Below are positions 8,663 to 17,569 of a DNA stretch of 64,000 nt, in pieces. A program made the translations under genes and the position numbers. Source of the DNA: Streptomyces sp. NRRL WC-3605 (lineage in GTDB: Bacteria; Actinomycetota; Actinomycetes; Streptomycetales; Streptomycetaceae); NCBI RefSeq assembly GCF_001509795.1, contig NZ_LLZN01000046.1, forward strand, positions 51,163 through 115,162, given 5' to 3'. The notes under the pieces were generated by a model. The model made no database searches. It was not told the DNA's origin and saw only the letters and a program-made list of their open reading frames with translations. Position 1 is the first letter of the stretch. The number at the start of each line of letters is the position of its first letter.

Positions 8663-10024
8663 CTACTTCGCCTGCTCGATGTCGCGGTCGATCTGCCGGG
8701 CGGTCTTCTCCAGGCCGGCCTTCAGATCCGTGACCTTGCCGGACTCGTACTGGAAGCCGAAGTCCTGCAGCGTCGTCTGGTAGGTCGAGCCGTTGACGGA
8801 CGCCGGCGGGGTGTTGGAGTGCGGGTTCTGCGCTATGTCGAGGAAGGTCTTGAAGCCGGGCTCCACCTTCAGATCGGGCGACTTCAGCGCCTCGAAGGTG
8901 GAGGGCACGTTGTGGATGGCGTTGGCGAAGGACACGACGGCCGCGGTGTCGGTCGTCAGGTACTTCACCAGCTCCCAGGCCGCGTTCTGCTTCTCGCTGC
9001 GCGGGGCGATGCCGATGATCGTGCCGGAGAGGAAGCCCTTGCCGTATTCGTCCACCTCGTCGTCGGCCACGGGCATCGGCGCGGTGCCGATCTCGAAGTC
9101 CGCGCCGGCGTCCTTCGCCATGCCGAGCCGCCACTCGCCGTCGAGCTGCATGGCCACCTGACCGGTGTGGAAGGGGTGCTTGGCGCCCCACTCGTCGCCG
9201 AAGGTGTTGCGGTACTTCTCCAGCCTGGTGAAGCCGCCGAGGTCGTCGACGAGCTTCTTCTGGTACGTGAACATCTCGGCGAACGCCGGGTCCTTCGCGA
9301 CGGAGGACTTGCCGTCGTGGCCGAAGTAGGCGTGGTCCCACTGCGCCATGTAGTGGTCCACGACCGTCTCGTAGCCGTGGTACGTCGGCATGAAGCCGAG
9401 CTGCTCGTAGCCGTCGCCCTTGGTCTTCGTGAGCTTCTTCGCGACCTTCGCGAACTCCGACCACGTCTTCGGCGGGGACTCGATGCCCGCCTTCTCGAAG
9501 GCGTCCTTGTCGTAGTAGAGCCCGTAGGCGTCGCCGAGCAGCGGCAGGGCGCAGCGCGTGCCCTCGAACTGGGTGTAGTCCAGCATCGGCTTCGGGATCA
9601 GCTTGCCGAGGTCGAGCTTCGACTTCTCGATGAAGGGCTTGAGGTCGAGGAAGGCTCCGGAGGAGCAGAACTTGCCGACGTTGGAGGTCGTGAACGACGA
9701 CACCACGTCGGGTCCGTTCGAACCGCCCGCGCGCAGCGCCTGGTTGAGCTTGTCGTCGTTGATGTTGCCGACGACCTTCACCGTGATGTTCGGGTGGGCC
9801 TTCTCGAACGCGTCGACGTTCGCCTGGATCGCCTTCACCTCGGCGGGCGCGCTCCAGCCGTGCCAGAAGGTGATCGTGGAGCGCGCGTTCGGGTCGTCGT
9901 GCGCGCCGGCCTCCGAGGAGCCCGTACAGGCCGTGGCGAGCAGGGCCAGGGAGGCGGACGCGGCGAGGGCCGCGGCGGACCGGCGGGACATCGAGGATAT
10001 GACTTTCCTGGACTTTCCGGGCAT
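8663..10024 (-). CDS. csnE: Sugar-binding lipoprotein of the ABC importer, CsnE
   Basis: A 453-residue extracytoplasmic binding protein of the family 1 (MalE-like) type. The signal peptide ends in a lipobox, LLATAC, with the lipidated cysteine at residue 33. The mature part opens ITFWHGWSAPAEVKAIQ, typical of sugar-binding proteins. Start at the ATG at 10024 is preferred over an upstream TTG because GGGAGA lies 9 bases before it. In the csn operon this protein captures chitosan or amino-sugar oligosaccharides at the cell surface. Confidence 0.92.
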   Translation of the reverse strand: MPGKSRKVISSMSRRSAAALAASASLALLATACTGSSEAGAHDDPNARSTITFWHGWSAPAEVKAIQANVDAFEKAHPNITVKVVGNINDDKLNQALRAGGSNGPDVVSSFTTSNVGKFCSSGAFLDLKPFIEKSKLDLGKLIPKPMLDYTQFEGTRCALPLLGDAYGLYYDKDAFEKAGIESPPKTWSEFAKVAKKLTKTKGDGYEQLGFMPTYHGYETVVDHYMAQWDHAYFGHDGKSSVAKDPAFAEMFTYQKKLVDDLGGFTRLEKYRNTFGDEWGAKHPFHTGQVAMQLDGEWRLGMAKDAGADFEIGTAPMPVADDEVDEYGKGFLSGTIIGIAPRSEKQNAAWELVKYLTTDTAAVVSFANAIHNVPSTFEALKSPDLKVEPGFKTFLDIAQNPHSNTPPASVNGSTYQTTLQDFGFQYESGKVTDLKAGLEKTARQIDRDIEQAK

Positions 10025-10087
10025 GGCGAGGTCTCCCAAGGGCGGGACGGGGTGGGTGTGGGTGGTGGTGCGGGAGCGGGGTGCGGG

Positions 10088-11311
10088 TCAGCGCGAGGTG
10101 TCGAAGACCTCGTCGCGTGTGGCGGCGAGGGCGCTCTCGAGCGCGCCGCGCAGCACGGGGTGTTCACGGACCTCGCCGACGACGAGCCGGGGCCGGGCCG
10201 CGGCCAGTTCCTCCAGCTCGTCCTGGACGAGGGTGCGCAGGGTGTCCCCGCCGGCGGTCAGCGAGGCGCCGCTGAGGACGACGAGTTCCGGGTCGAGGAC
10301 GGAGACCAGGGAGGCCAGACCGGTGGCCAGCCGGGTCGCGTAGGTCTCCAGGAGCTGCCGGTGGGGGCCGTCGTCCCGGGCGGCGGCCCGCTCGACGAGG
10401 GCGGCGGCCACCTCGGCGTACGGCCCCGACGGGATGTCCGGGACGCCGAGTTCACGGGCGAGCCGGGGCACGGCCTGGGAGCCGGCCAGCTCCTGGTAGC
10501 CGCCGCTGTTGGCCTTGGTCACCTGGCGGACGAGGGGGGCGCCCGGCACGGGCAGGAAGCCGACCTCGCCCGCGCCGCCGGTCCAGCCGCGGTGCAGCCG
10601 GCCGCCGAGGACCAGGGCGGCGCCGAGACCGCCCTCGTTCCACAGCAGCACGAAGTCCTCGTGGCCGCGGGCCGCGCCGAGCCGCTGCTCGGCCACCGCC
10701 GCGAGATTGACGTCGTTCTCGTACTCGACCGGCATCGGCAGCGCCGCCGCGAGCTCGTCGAGCAGCGCGGGGGAGTGCCAGCCGGGCAGGTGGGAGGCGT
10801 AGCGCAGGCGGCCCGTGTTGGGGTCGAAGGCGCCGGGGGTGCCGATGACGAGCCGGTGGACGTCGGCCCGGGTCAGGCCTGCCGCCTTCACCGCCCCGTC
10901 GAGGGCGTCGGTGACCTGCCGCACGACCGGCTGTGCCGGCCGTCTGCCGGGGGTGGGCAGTTCGTACGAGCCGACGGTGCGGCCGGTGACGTCGGCCACG
11001 GCGGCGAGGACGCGCTCCGGGGTGACGTCGAGGCCGGCGGCGTACGCGGCCTTCGCGTTCACCTCGTACAGCTGGGCGTTGGGGCCGGGCCGGCCTTCCG
11101 TGGTGCCGGTGGCCAGGACCAGCCCGGCGGCCTCCAGGCGGGCCAGCAGCTGGGAGGCGGTCGGCTTGGAGAGGCCGGTGAGCTTGCCGATCCGGGTGCG
11201 CGACAGCGGCCCGTGCTCCAGCAGGAGGTCCAGGGCGGCGCGGTCGTTCATGGCGCGCAGGACGCGCGGGGTGCCCGGCGTACCGGCGGTTCCTGCCATG
11301 GGGTTCGACAC
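10088..11311 (-). CDS. csnR: ROK-family transcriptional repressor CsnR
   Basis: A 407-residue regulator. A winged helix-turn-helix lies at about residues 25-70 (RTRIGKLTGLSKPTASQLLARLEAAGLV), followed by a ROK sugar-kinase-like domain. The usual ROK zinc motif CxCGxxGC is absent; that stretch reads VRQVTKANSGGYQELAG instead. It heads the series csnR-E-F-G-H-K, the order known for the chitosanase-controlling csnR-K operon of S. coelicolor and S. lividans, where CsnR represses its own operon and chitosanase genes. A GTG start at 11311 or an ATG at 11299 are both possible; GAGAGG lies just upstream. Confidence 0.9.
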   Translation of the reverse strand: MSNPMAGTAGTPGTPRVLRAMNDRAALDLLLEHGPLSRTRIGKLTGLSKPTASQLLARLEAAGLVLATGTTEGRPGPNAQLYEVNAKAAYAAGLDVTPERVLAAVADVTGRTVGSYELPTPGRRPAQPVVRQVTDALDGAVKAAGLTRADVHRLVIGTPGAFDPNTGRLRYASHLPGWHSPALLDELAAALPMPVEYENDVNLAAVAEQRLGAARGHEDFVLLWNEGGLGAALVLGGRLHRGWTGGAGEVGFLPVPGAPLVRQVTKANSGGYQELAGSQAVPRLARELGVPDIPSGPYAEVAAALVERAAARDDGPHRQLLETYATRLATGLASLVSVLDPELVVLSGASLTAGGDTLRTLVQDELEELAAARPRLVVGEVREHPVLRGALESALAATRDEVFDTSR

Positions 11312-11337
11312 CTGCCTCTCGGCTGCCCAGCTTCCCA

Positions 11338-11381
11338 GTGATCACCGGGTGACGTCCATCCCGGACGCCTCGCGTGATCAC
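11338..11381. repeat. Paired GTGATCAC palindromes in the csnR promoter region
   Basis: The 8-bp palindrome GTGATCAC occurs at 11338-11345 and again at 11374-11381, with centres 36 bp apart. The second copy ends four bases before the ROK operator. Two identical palindromes spaced by about 3.4 helical turns could bind a second regulator, or the resemblance may be chance. No matching regulator can be named. Confidence 0.4.
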
Positions 11382-11384
11382 TGT

Positions 11385-11399
11385 TAGGAAAGTTTCCTA
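11385..11399. promoter_or_regulatory. ROK/CsnR operator palindrome
   Basis: A perfect inverted repeat TAGGAAA-G-TTTCCTA about 75 bp before the csnR start. Streptomyces ROK repressors of the CsnR class recognise palindromes with exactly these arms, so it is very probably the autoregulatory operator of the csn operon. It also lies near the 3' end of the MFS gene, about 70 bp from that stop codon. Confidence 0.85.
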
Positions 11400-11469
11400 T
11401 CCGCTGCGGAGGAAGCTAAGCCGGTGGGGAAGGCGGAGTCAAGGGATTCGCTTCGGCGGGACCTGCTCG

Positions 11470-12747
11470 TCAGCCGGGGAGGCCGGACCGCGGCGCGCCG
11501 GGGGCCGTGGCACCGGGACGCGGGGCGGGCGTCCGCTCACGCCAGGGCAGCAACAGAGGCGTCGCCAGCAGCAGGACACCGGCGAGCGCGATCGCGGCCC
11601 GGGGGCCCGTCAGCATCGCCAGCACGCCCCACAGCGCGGTCATCGCGGCCGTCACCGCCTTGCTCGTGATCGACCACGCCGTCAGGGTGCGGGTCACCCG
11701 GTCCGGCGGGGTCCCCTCCAGGCGCCGGGTGGCGAGCACCGGGGTGAACACCGCGGAGCTGGTGATCAGGCCGAACTCCACCGCCATCACGAGCACCAGA
11801 CCGGCCGTGCCCGGCCCCACGAAGGCGAGGCCGACCGACCAGCAGGCGCGCAGCGTGCCGGCCACCAGCAGCACCCGGCGCTGCCCGTGCCGGGCGACCA
11901 GCCGCCGGGACAGCCGGGAACCCAGCAGACCGCCCAGGCACGGCACGGCGAAGGCCAGCCCGTACTGCCAGGGCGTGAAGCCGAGCCGGCCCAGCATCAG
12001 CACGGCGAGGAGCGGGGACGCCACCATGATCAGGGCGTTCACCAGGACCGTGTTGAGGAACAGCGGGCGCAGCACGGCGTGGCCGAGGATGTGCCGCCAG
12101 CCCGCCCGCAGGTCGTCCAGCCGCGGGCCCCGTCCGCCCTCGGGGCGCTTCGGATGCTCCTCCGTCCCGCCCACTGCCCGCAGTCCCAGCGCCGACAGAA
12201 GGTAGCTCGCCGCGTCCGCCAGGACCGTGGCCACCGGCCCGAAGACCCCGACGGCCACACCGCCCACCGGCGGGCCCAGCGCCGTCGCCGTCCAGGCCGT
12301 CGCCTCGAAGCGGCTGTTGGCCGCGAGCAGGTCCTCCGGCGGCAGCAGGGACTTCAGGAACGCCCCGCCGGCCGCACCGAACGTGATGTCGGCGGCGGCC
12401 GTCAGCACCGACACCACCAGCAGCTGGCCGAGGCTCAGCACGTCGAGTGCGTACGCCACGGGCACGCTCAGCAGCGCCACGCACCGCAGCAGGTCGGCCG
12501 CGATCATCACCGGCCGCTTCGGGCGGAACTCCACCCAGGCGCCGAGCGGCACCGCGAGCACCGCCCCCACCGCGAGCCCGGAGGCCGCCAGCAGCGCCAC
12601 CTCGGTCGGTCCGGCGTGCAGTGCGAGGACCGCGATCAGCGCGAAGGCGTCGAAGGCGAGCCGTGTGCCGAACGTGCTCACCGCGTACGCGGCCCACAGC
12701 CGGTTGAAGGGCCGCCCCAGGGGCCGCTCGCCCGTCGCCTTCACCAT
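11470..12747 (-). CDS. MFS transporter (EntS-like efflux type)
   Basis: A 425-residue major-facilitator protein with about 12 predicted helices. It opens PFNRLWAAYAVSTFGTRLAFDAFALIAVLALHA, as in the MFS_3 exporters related to enterobactin exporter EntS and macrolide efflux proteins. The ATG at 12747 or GTG at 12744 follows CGGGAGGGG; longer reading upstream lacks a ribosome site. Oriented like the csn operon but separated from it by the csnR promoter, so probably an independent unit. Substrate unknown. Confidence 0.82.
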   Translation of the reverse strand: MVKATGERPLGRPFNRLWAAYAVSTFGTRLAFDAFALIAVLALHAGPTEVALLAASGLAVGAVLAVPLGAWVEFRPKRPVMIAADLLRCVALLSVPVAYALDVLSLGQLLVVSVLTAAADITFGAAGGAFLKSLLPPEDLLAANSRFEATAWTATALGPPVGGVAVGVFGPVATVLADAASYLLSALGLRAVGGTEEHPKRPEGGRGPRLDDLRAGWRHILGHAVLRPLFLNTVLVNALIMVASPLLAVLMLGRLGFTPWQYGLAFAVPCLGGLLGSRLSRRLVARHGQRRVLLVAGTLRACWSVGLAFVGPGTAGLVLVMAVEFGLITSSAVFTPVLATRRLEGTPPDRVTRTLTAWSITSKAVTAAMTALWGVLAMLTGPRAAIALAGVLLLATPLLLPWRERTPAPRPGATAPGAPRSGLPG

Positions 12748-12791
12748 CCCCTCCCGCCCGCCGTCGCCCCCGGCATCCAAGCGAGTCCGGG

Positions 12792-12811
12792 CCGCCGGGG
12801 CAAACCGGCGG
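12792..12811. terminator. Short GC hairpin between the MscS and MFS genes
   Basis: Arms CCGCCGG (12792-12798) and CCGGCGG (12805-12811) with a 6-base loop lie between the MscS stop and the MFS start, both on the minus strand. There is no U-tract, so it is a weak candidate terminator for the MscS transcript. Confidence 0.4.
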
Positions 12812-12850
12812 GTCACGGCGTGCCGGACGCACCGAAGCGGCCCGGGGCCG

Positions 12851-13945
12851 CTACTTCGTCACGCTGGGCGGTGTCAGCGGCGTGGCCGCCAGGGACTGCG
12901 GCGAGGTGGTGCTGGCGTAGGCGGAGGGGGCCGCCACCGCGGCGCTCGGGTCGGCCGCGGGCGTGTCGTCCGGGGCCGGCGCCGGTCCGCCGATGATCGG
13001 GATGTCGGCGGCGCCGAAGGCGCGCTTGACCCGCCAGCGCAGTTCGCGTTCCACCGTCACGGACTTGCCCGGCATGGTCTTCGCGGACAGCCGCACCACC
13101 ATCGAGTCCAGCTGCACGCTGTCCAGGCCCAGCACCTCGACGGGCCCCCAGAGGAGCTCGTTCCACGGCTCCTCCTTCGTCATCTTCTCGGCGACCTCGT
13201 CGAGGGTGGCCTTGACCTTGTCCAGGTCCTCGTCGGCGCGGACCTGGACGTCGACCCCGGCCATCGACCAGCCCTGCGACAGGTTCCCGATGCGCTTGAC
13301 CTCGCCGTTGCGGACGTACCAGATCTCGCCGCCCTCCCCGCGCAGCTTCGTCACACGCAGGCCGACCTCGATGACCTCGCCGGAGGCGACGCCCGCGTCG
13401 ATCGTGTCGCCGACGCCGTACTGGTCCTCCAGGATCATGAAGACGCCGGACAGGAAGTCGGTGACCAGGTTGCGGGCGCCGAAGCCGATGGCGACGCCCG
13501 CGACACCGGCCGACGCCAGCAGCGGGGCCAGGTTGATCTCGAAGGTGCCCAGGACCATCAGGGCGGCCGTGCCGATGATCAGGAAGCTGGCCACCGACCG
13601 CAGCACCGAGCCGATCGCCTGCGAGCGCTGGCGGCGGCGCTCGGCGTTGACCAGCAGACCGCCCAGCGCCGTGCCGTCCACCGCCTGCGCGGTGCGGCTC
13701 ATCCGGTCGATGAGCTTGGTGATCGCGCGGCGCACGAAGACTCTCAGCACCGCCGCTATCACCACGATCAGCAGGACGCGCAGACCGATCGCCAGCCAGG
13801 TCGACCAGTTCTGCTCGACCCAGGTGGCGGCCTCGGCCGCGCTCTCGTGGGCGTCCCGGATCGAGGGGACCGCCGGGGTCGTCGTCTCCGAGGGGACCGG
13901 CGACGGCGTGACGTCGGCGGCCTGCAGGACGGCGGGCAGGGACAC
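12851..13945 (-). CDS. Small-conductance mechanosensitive channel (MscS family)
   Basis: A 364-residue membrane protein that releases osmolytes on hypo-osmotic shock. After a variable N-terminus come a helix at about 50-70, a second near 120-140, and the pore region PLLASAGVAGVAIGFGARNLVTDF, the signature of MscS. The MscS beta domain (QYGVGDTIDAGVASGEVIEVG) and alpha/beta domain follow, and a Pro/Ala/Ser-rich tail ends the protein. Start at GTG 13945 is supported by GGAGG eight bases upstream. Appears monocistronic. Confidence 0.93.
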   Translation of the reverse strand: MSLPAVLQAADVTPSPVPSETTTPAVPSIRDAHESAAEAATWVEQNWSTWLAIGLRVLLIVVIAAVLRVFVRRAITKLIDRMSRTAQAVDGTALGGLLVNAERRRQRSQAIGSVLRSVASFLIIGTAALMVLGTFEINLAPLLASAGVAGVAIGFGARNLVTDFLSGVFMILEDQYGVGDTIDAGVASGEVIEVGLRVTKLRGEGGEIWYVRNGEVKRIGNLSQGWSMAGVDVQVRADEDLDKVKATLDEVAEKMTKEEPWNELLWGPVEVLGLDSVQLDSMVVRLSAKTMPGKSVTVERELRWRVKRAFGAADIPIIGGPAPAPDDTPAADPSAAVAAPSAYASTTSPQSLAATPLTPPSVTK

Positions 13946-14271
13946 AGCGGGTACCTCCAGTGCAGCGGCCCGCCCCGCCGGCAGTGGTCAAGGTCGGCCA
14001 AGGTCACGAAAAGGTCACCGGCAGGGCAGGCTCACCACACTATCGGGGCATCGCACGCACATCGTCCCCATGTTCGGGGGAGGAAGGCCGCTCACGTGGG
14101 GATGAACTGGTGGGATGAACCGTTCATCGCCCTGGGGAGGCATCGGATGTGGTCGAAAACACTCCCAGCCCGTTACCGGGACATGGTGGCGCCATCACCA
14201 GGCATGAGGGGAAACTGACTACAGATCGTCCCGGCGCGAGCCACGCGCCGCCGACGCCCAAGGAGGCATCC
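13946..14271. other. Divergent intergenic region between mscS and the HNH gene
   Basis: This 326-bp stretch holds the two divergent promoter regions. On the minus strand a TAGTGT hexamer at 14037-14042 is a possible -10 for mscS, with no good -35. A 38-codon reading frame (14102-14218, plus) has no convincing ribosome site and is not called. No other structure was seen. Confidence 0.5.
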
Positions 14272-14808
14272 GTGCCGCATGTCCTGGTCCTCAACGCGTC
14301 GTACGAGCCGCTCGGCGTCGTACCGCTCCGCCGCGCGCTCGTCCTCGTCCTCGAGAACAAGGCCGTATGCCTCGAGGAGTCCGGCGCCTATCTGCACAGC
14401 GCGACCGTCACCGTCCCCGCCCCCAGCGTGGTCCGGCTCAAGCGATTCGTGCGCGTCCCCTACCGGGGGCCCGTTCCTCTCACCCGCAGGGCGCTCTTCG
14501 CGCGCGACGGGGGCCGGTGCATGTACTGCGGTGGCGTCGCAACCAGCGTCGACCACGTCATCCCGCGCAGCCGCGGGGGGAAGCACGTCTGGGACAACGT
14601 GGTGGCGTCCTGCCGGCGCTGCAACCACGTGAAAGCCGACCGCCACCTGTTCGAGATCGGCTGGCGGCTGCGCCACAAACCGGCTCCGCCGACCGGTCTG
14701 GCCTGGCGCATCATCGGCACCGGGCATCGCGACCCACGCTGGTTGCCGTACTTGCAACCGTATGGGGCGGATGACGCCTTGGCCCGGATCGACGGCATTT
14801 CTGCCTGA
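14272..14808 (+). CDS. HNH endonuclease-family protein
   Basis: A 178-residue protein with a complete HNH zinc-finger nuclease motif: Cys83-x2-Cys86, Asp94-His95, Asn109 and Cys114-x2-Cys117, inside RCMYCGGVATSVDHVIPRS and the following helix. The N-terminal 75 residues (HVLVLNASYEPLGVV) form the conserved extra domain of the Streptomyces housekeeping version. The GTG at 14272 was chosen because AAGGAGG lies five bases upstream; reading extends upstream without support. Not next to phage or restriction genes, so a chromosomal housekeeping role is more likely than restriction. Confidence 0.88.
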   Translation: MPHVLVLNASYEPLGVVPLRRALVLVLENKAVCLEESGAYLHSATVTVPAPSVVRLKRFVRVPYRGPVPLTRRALFARDGGRCMYCGGVATSVDHVIPRSRGGKHVWDNVVASCRRCNHVKADRHLFEIGWRLRHKPAPPTGLAWRIIGTGHRDPRWLPYLQPYGADDALARIDGISA

Positions 14809-14857
14809 GGTTCCGGGCCTTCGCGTATCCCAGGCGCGCGGGGGCGCGGCCTGCTCC

Positions 14858-15457
14858 TCAGGGAGTTCCGCGCGCCCCCTTCACCGCGTACGCGCCGCCT
14901 CCCAGGGCGAACAGCACCGCGGCCGTCGCCCACGCGCCGCCGCCGGCACCCGGCTCCAGCAGCCATGCCCAGGCGGGCAGTGAGGTGCCCCGCAGACCCG
15001 ACACCCCCATGTACATCGCGCTGACGTAGCCGAACACCGGCAGCCAGCTCAGCCGCGCGCCGAGCACCACCGCCGCGCCCGCCGTCAGGCCGGTGCAGCC
15101 CAGGACGTTGCGGACCATGGCGGGCGGGCCGAAGATCTGCGCGCTGGACAGGACCGCGAGCGGGAGCAGCGCGGCGGCCAGCGCCGTCAGGCAGAGCAGA
15201 TGCGTCAGCCGGCGGCGCCACCAGGGACGCACCGCCGTGCGGTCCAGCTCCTCGGAGGCGGAGTGCAGGCTGGAGCCGATGGCCGTCGCGGCCACCAGCG
15301 GGGCCAGGGCCACCACCGGGACCCTGCGTTCCGGGTCGAGGTAGGAGTCCAGGGAGTGGGTCGCCCATACGGCCAGCACGGTGGTCGCGGCGAGCGCGGC
15401 GACGGTCTGCGGAAGGGCCCGGGAGCGGGCGTAGAGGACGATTCCGGTGCTGGTCAC
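14858..15457 (-). CDS. Integral membrane protein of the ABC/ECF operon
   Basis: A 199-residue, very hydrophobic protein with five to six predicted helices and no recognised motif. Its GTG overlaps the stop of the preceding gene by 4 bp (GTGA), so it is translationally coupled to the ABC permease-like protein. It is probably a second membrane subunit of the exporter. The stop codon lies inside a GC-rich hairpin that may end the operon. Confidence 0.78.
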   Translation of the reverse strand: MTSTGIVLYARSRALPQTVAALAATTVLAVWATHSLDSYLDPERRVPVVALAPLVAATAIGSSLHSASEELDRTAVRPWWRRRLTHLLCLTALAAALLPLAVLSSAQIFGPPAMVRNVLGCTGLTAGAAVVLGARLSWLPVFGYVSAMYMGVSGLRGTSLPAWAWLLEPGAGGGAWATAAVLFALGGGAYAVKGARGTP

Positions 15458-16782
15458 AGGGTCGGCACCCCGCTCGGATCGCAGTCGCCCGCCGTCGCGA
15501 AGTACTCCGACAGCCACACCCGGCGCTCGTCCTGCGCCATCCCCAGCAGCCGGGCCCGGGCCCGCTGCCTGTCCTTCAGCGCCGCGCGGTCGGCCGCGGA
15601 ACCCCGGGCGTCCAGCTCGTCGAAGTACTTCTCCTGCGGACTCGGGGCCAGGTAGTGTTCCACGGCGGCGTCCGCGCGGGCGACGGCGGGTTCGGTGTCG
15701 TCGCAGTCCGCGCGGCTGAAGAGGGCCATCCCCGCCTCCCAGGCGTACTGCCCGGGCTCGGTGAGCTTCCCCCGGACGACCGACCAGCCGAGCGGGGTGA
15801 CCATCGGCAGCTCGGCCTCGTCGGCGCGCGGGCGGCCCCGGCGGTCCTCGAAGCGGACGGGTACGTGGTCCACGCCCTCCAGACGGCCCGTCAGCCCGGA
15901 CAGGGCCTCGGCGATCTGGGGCAGCAGCCGCTCGTACCGGGCGTTCACACACACCTGCGGGGTCGTGGAGGTGTCGCAGACCTGGCGCCCGGCGACCGGC
16001 GCGGGTCGGGTGAGCCCGTCGGCCCCCACCAGCAGGACCGCGGCGGCCGTCGCGCAGGCCAGCGGCACCAGGGCGACGGCCCGGCGGCGGGCGGTGAGGA
16101 ACAGCACCGCGGCCGCGGCCAGCCCGCCGACCCACACCACCGACACCCACGGCTGCCACCACACCGGCATCCGGTCGGCGGAGGCGTCGGTCAGCGGGGA
16201 CAGCGCGGACCAGGCGTTGTCGTGGTCGTAGGAGAGGAAGCCGAGCACGGCGTACCCGGCCGTCGCCAGCACCGGGGCGGCCAGCCGCCAGGGCACGGCC
16301 CGGCCCACCACCTGGCCCGCGAGCGCCGCGCAGCCGAGGAGGAGCGAGTCGCCGAGCGGGACGACCAGGTACGGGCTGTCCCCGGTGGCGCAGTACCAGG
16401 TGGCCAGCAGCGCGCACCCGGCGGCGAGGAGATGCCCCACGGCCACCCAGACGGCGACGGGCACCGCCGACGCCAGGAAGCGGGGGAGCGCACCGCGTAC
16501 GGCCGTCTCCAGCAGGTCGCCGGTCCCGCGCCGGCGCTCCCGTCCCCCCTGCCAGCAGCCAGCGGCCAGCGACAGCGGGATGCCGAGCAGGACCGCGGCC
16601 GCGTGCGTGCGGTCCCGCGTCTCCGCCCAGCCGCCCTGCCAGCTCTCCGCCGGCACGGCGAGGGCGACGGTCAGCGTGAGCAGGACGGCGGCACCGGCGA
16701 GCGGGGCGAAACCGCTCCGGAACTCCGGGCGCAGCGGGGCGGCCTCGGCGGCCGGGCGTCTCCTCTCCATGAGCGTCGTCAT
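15454..16782 (-). CDS. ABC-2-like membrane protein with large soluble C-terminal domain
   Basis: A 442-residue protein. Six or so membrane helices occupy residues 25-265. The last 170 residues form a soluble domain with cysteines (QVCDTSTTPQVCVNARYE) that probably face the outside. The ATG at 16782 overlaps the ATPase stop by 4 bp. Position directly after an ABC ATPase makes it the likely permease subunit, although it lacks a strong family signature. The long extracytoplasmic tail is unusual for such permeases and may bind the ligand or substrate. Confidence 0.78.
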   Translation of the reverse strand: MTTLMERRRPAAEAAPLRPEFRSGFAPLAGAAVLLTLTVALAVPAESWQGGWAETRDRTHAAAVLLGIPLSLAAGCWQGGRERRRGTGDLLETAVRGALPRFLASAVPVAVWVAVGHLLAAGCALLATWYCATGDSPYLVVPLGDSLLLGCAALAGQVVGRAVPWRLAAPVLATAGYAVLGFLSYDHDNAWSALSPLTDASADRMPVWWQPWVSVVWVGGLAAAAVLFLTARRRAVALVPLACATAAAVLLVGADGLTRPAPVAGRQVCDTSTTPQVCVNARYERLLPQIAEALSGLTGRLEGVDHVPVRFEDRRGRPRADEAELPMVTPLGWSVVRGKLTEPGQYAWEAGMALFSRADCDDTEPAVARADAAVEHYLAPSPQEKYFDELDARGSAADRAALKDRQRARARLLGMAQDERRVWLSEYFATAGDCDPSGVPTL

Positions 16783-17540
16783 CGGGCCGCCACCTCGCGG
16801 TGGGCGCGCAGGGCCGCCGTGTAGCCGCGCTCGATGGGGTGGTCGCCGACGCCGTCCGAGGCGGCGCCGAGTGCGGTCAGCGCCTCGGGGGTGCCGCGGT
16901 AGGCGAGCCGGCCCCCGGCGATGAGCGTGACCTCCGTGCAGGCGGCCGCCACGTCCTCCACCAGGTGCGTGGAGACCAGGACCGTGGACCCGGCGCCGAG
17001 TTCGCGCAGCAGCTCGCGGAACTCCACGCGCTGTTCCGGGTCCAGGCCCGCCGTCGGCTCGTCCAGGAGCAGCACCGCCGGGTCGTTGACGATGGCCTGG
17101 GCGATGCCGACGCGGCGGACCATGCCGCCGGACAGCGTCCGGATCTTCACGTCGATCCGGTCGGCCAGACCCACCCGGGTCACGGCACGCTCCACGGCGG
17201 CCGGTGTCCGCGCCGCCGGCATCTCCTTCAGCCAGGCCATGTAGGCGACGAACTCGCGCACGGTGAAGCCCGGGTAGTAGCCGAAGTCCTGCGGCAGATA
17301 GCCGAGCCTGCGGCGGACCTCGGTGCGTCCGCGCGGGTCGGCGATGTCCTCGCCGAGCATCCGCACCCGGCCGCCGCTCGGGGCGGCGACCGTGGCGAGC
17401 ACCCGGATCAGCGAGGTCTTGCCCGCGCCGTTCGGGCCGAGCAGCCCGTGCACGCCCCGGCCGAAGCCGAGGTCGAGGGAGTCGAGGGCGACGGTCCTGC
17501 GGTGCCGGACATGCAGACCGGCCACCTGAATGGTGGTCAA
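16779..17540 (-). CDS. ABC transporter ATP-binding protein
   Basis: A 253-residue ATPase with Walker A GPNGAGKTS, signature LSGGMVRRVG, Walker B VLLLDEPTAGLDPEQ and switch histidine in STHLVEDVAAAC. The drug/lantibiotic exporter type (CcmA/BcrA-like) fits best. It starts at a TTG (17540) with GGAGT just upstream; no ATG or GTG start is available nearby. It lies 29 bp after the anti-sigma gene and overlaps the membrane protein gene downstream. Confidence 0.9.
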   Translation of the reverse strand: MTTIQVAGLHVRHRRTVALDSLDLGFGRGVHGLLGPNGAGKTSLIRVLATVAAPSGGRVRMLGEDIADPRGRTEVRRRLGYLPQDFGYYPGFTVREFVAYMAWLKEMPAARTPAAVERAVTRVGLADRIDVKIRTLSGGMVRRVGIAQAIVNDPAVLLLDEPTAGLDPEQRVEFRELLRELGAGSTVLVSTHLVEDVAAACTEVTLIAGGRLAYRGTPEALTALGAASDGVGDHPIERGYTAALRAHREVAAR

Positions 17541-17569
17541 GGGAACTCCAGAGCCGAGAGGTCGGGGGG

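Noticed and set aside
14102..14218. A 38-codon plus-strand ORF before the HNH gene
   Set aside because: It has no proper ribosome site, no recognisable motif, and lies within the divergent promoter region.
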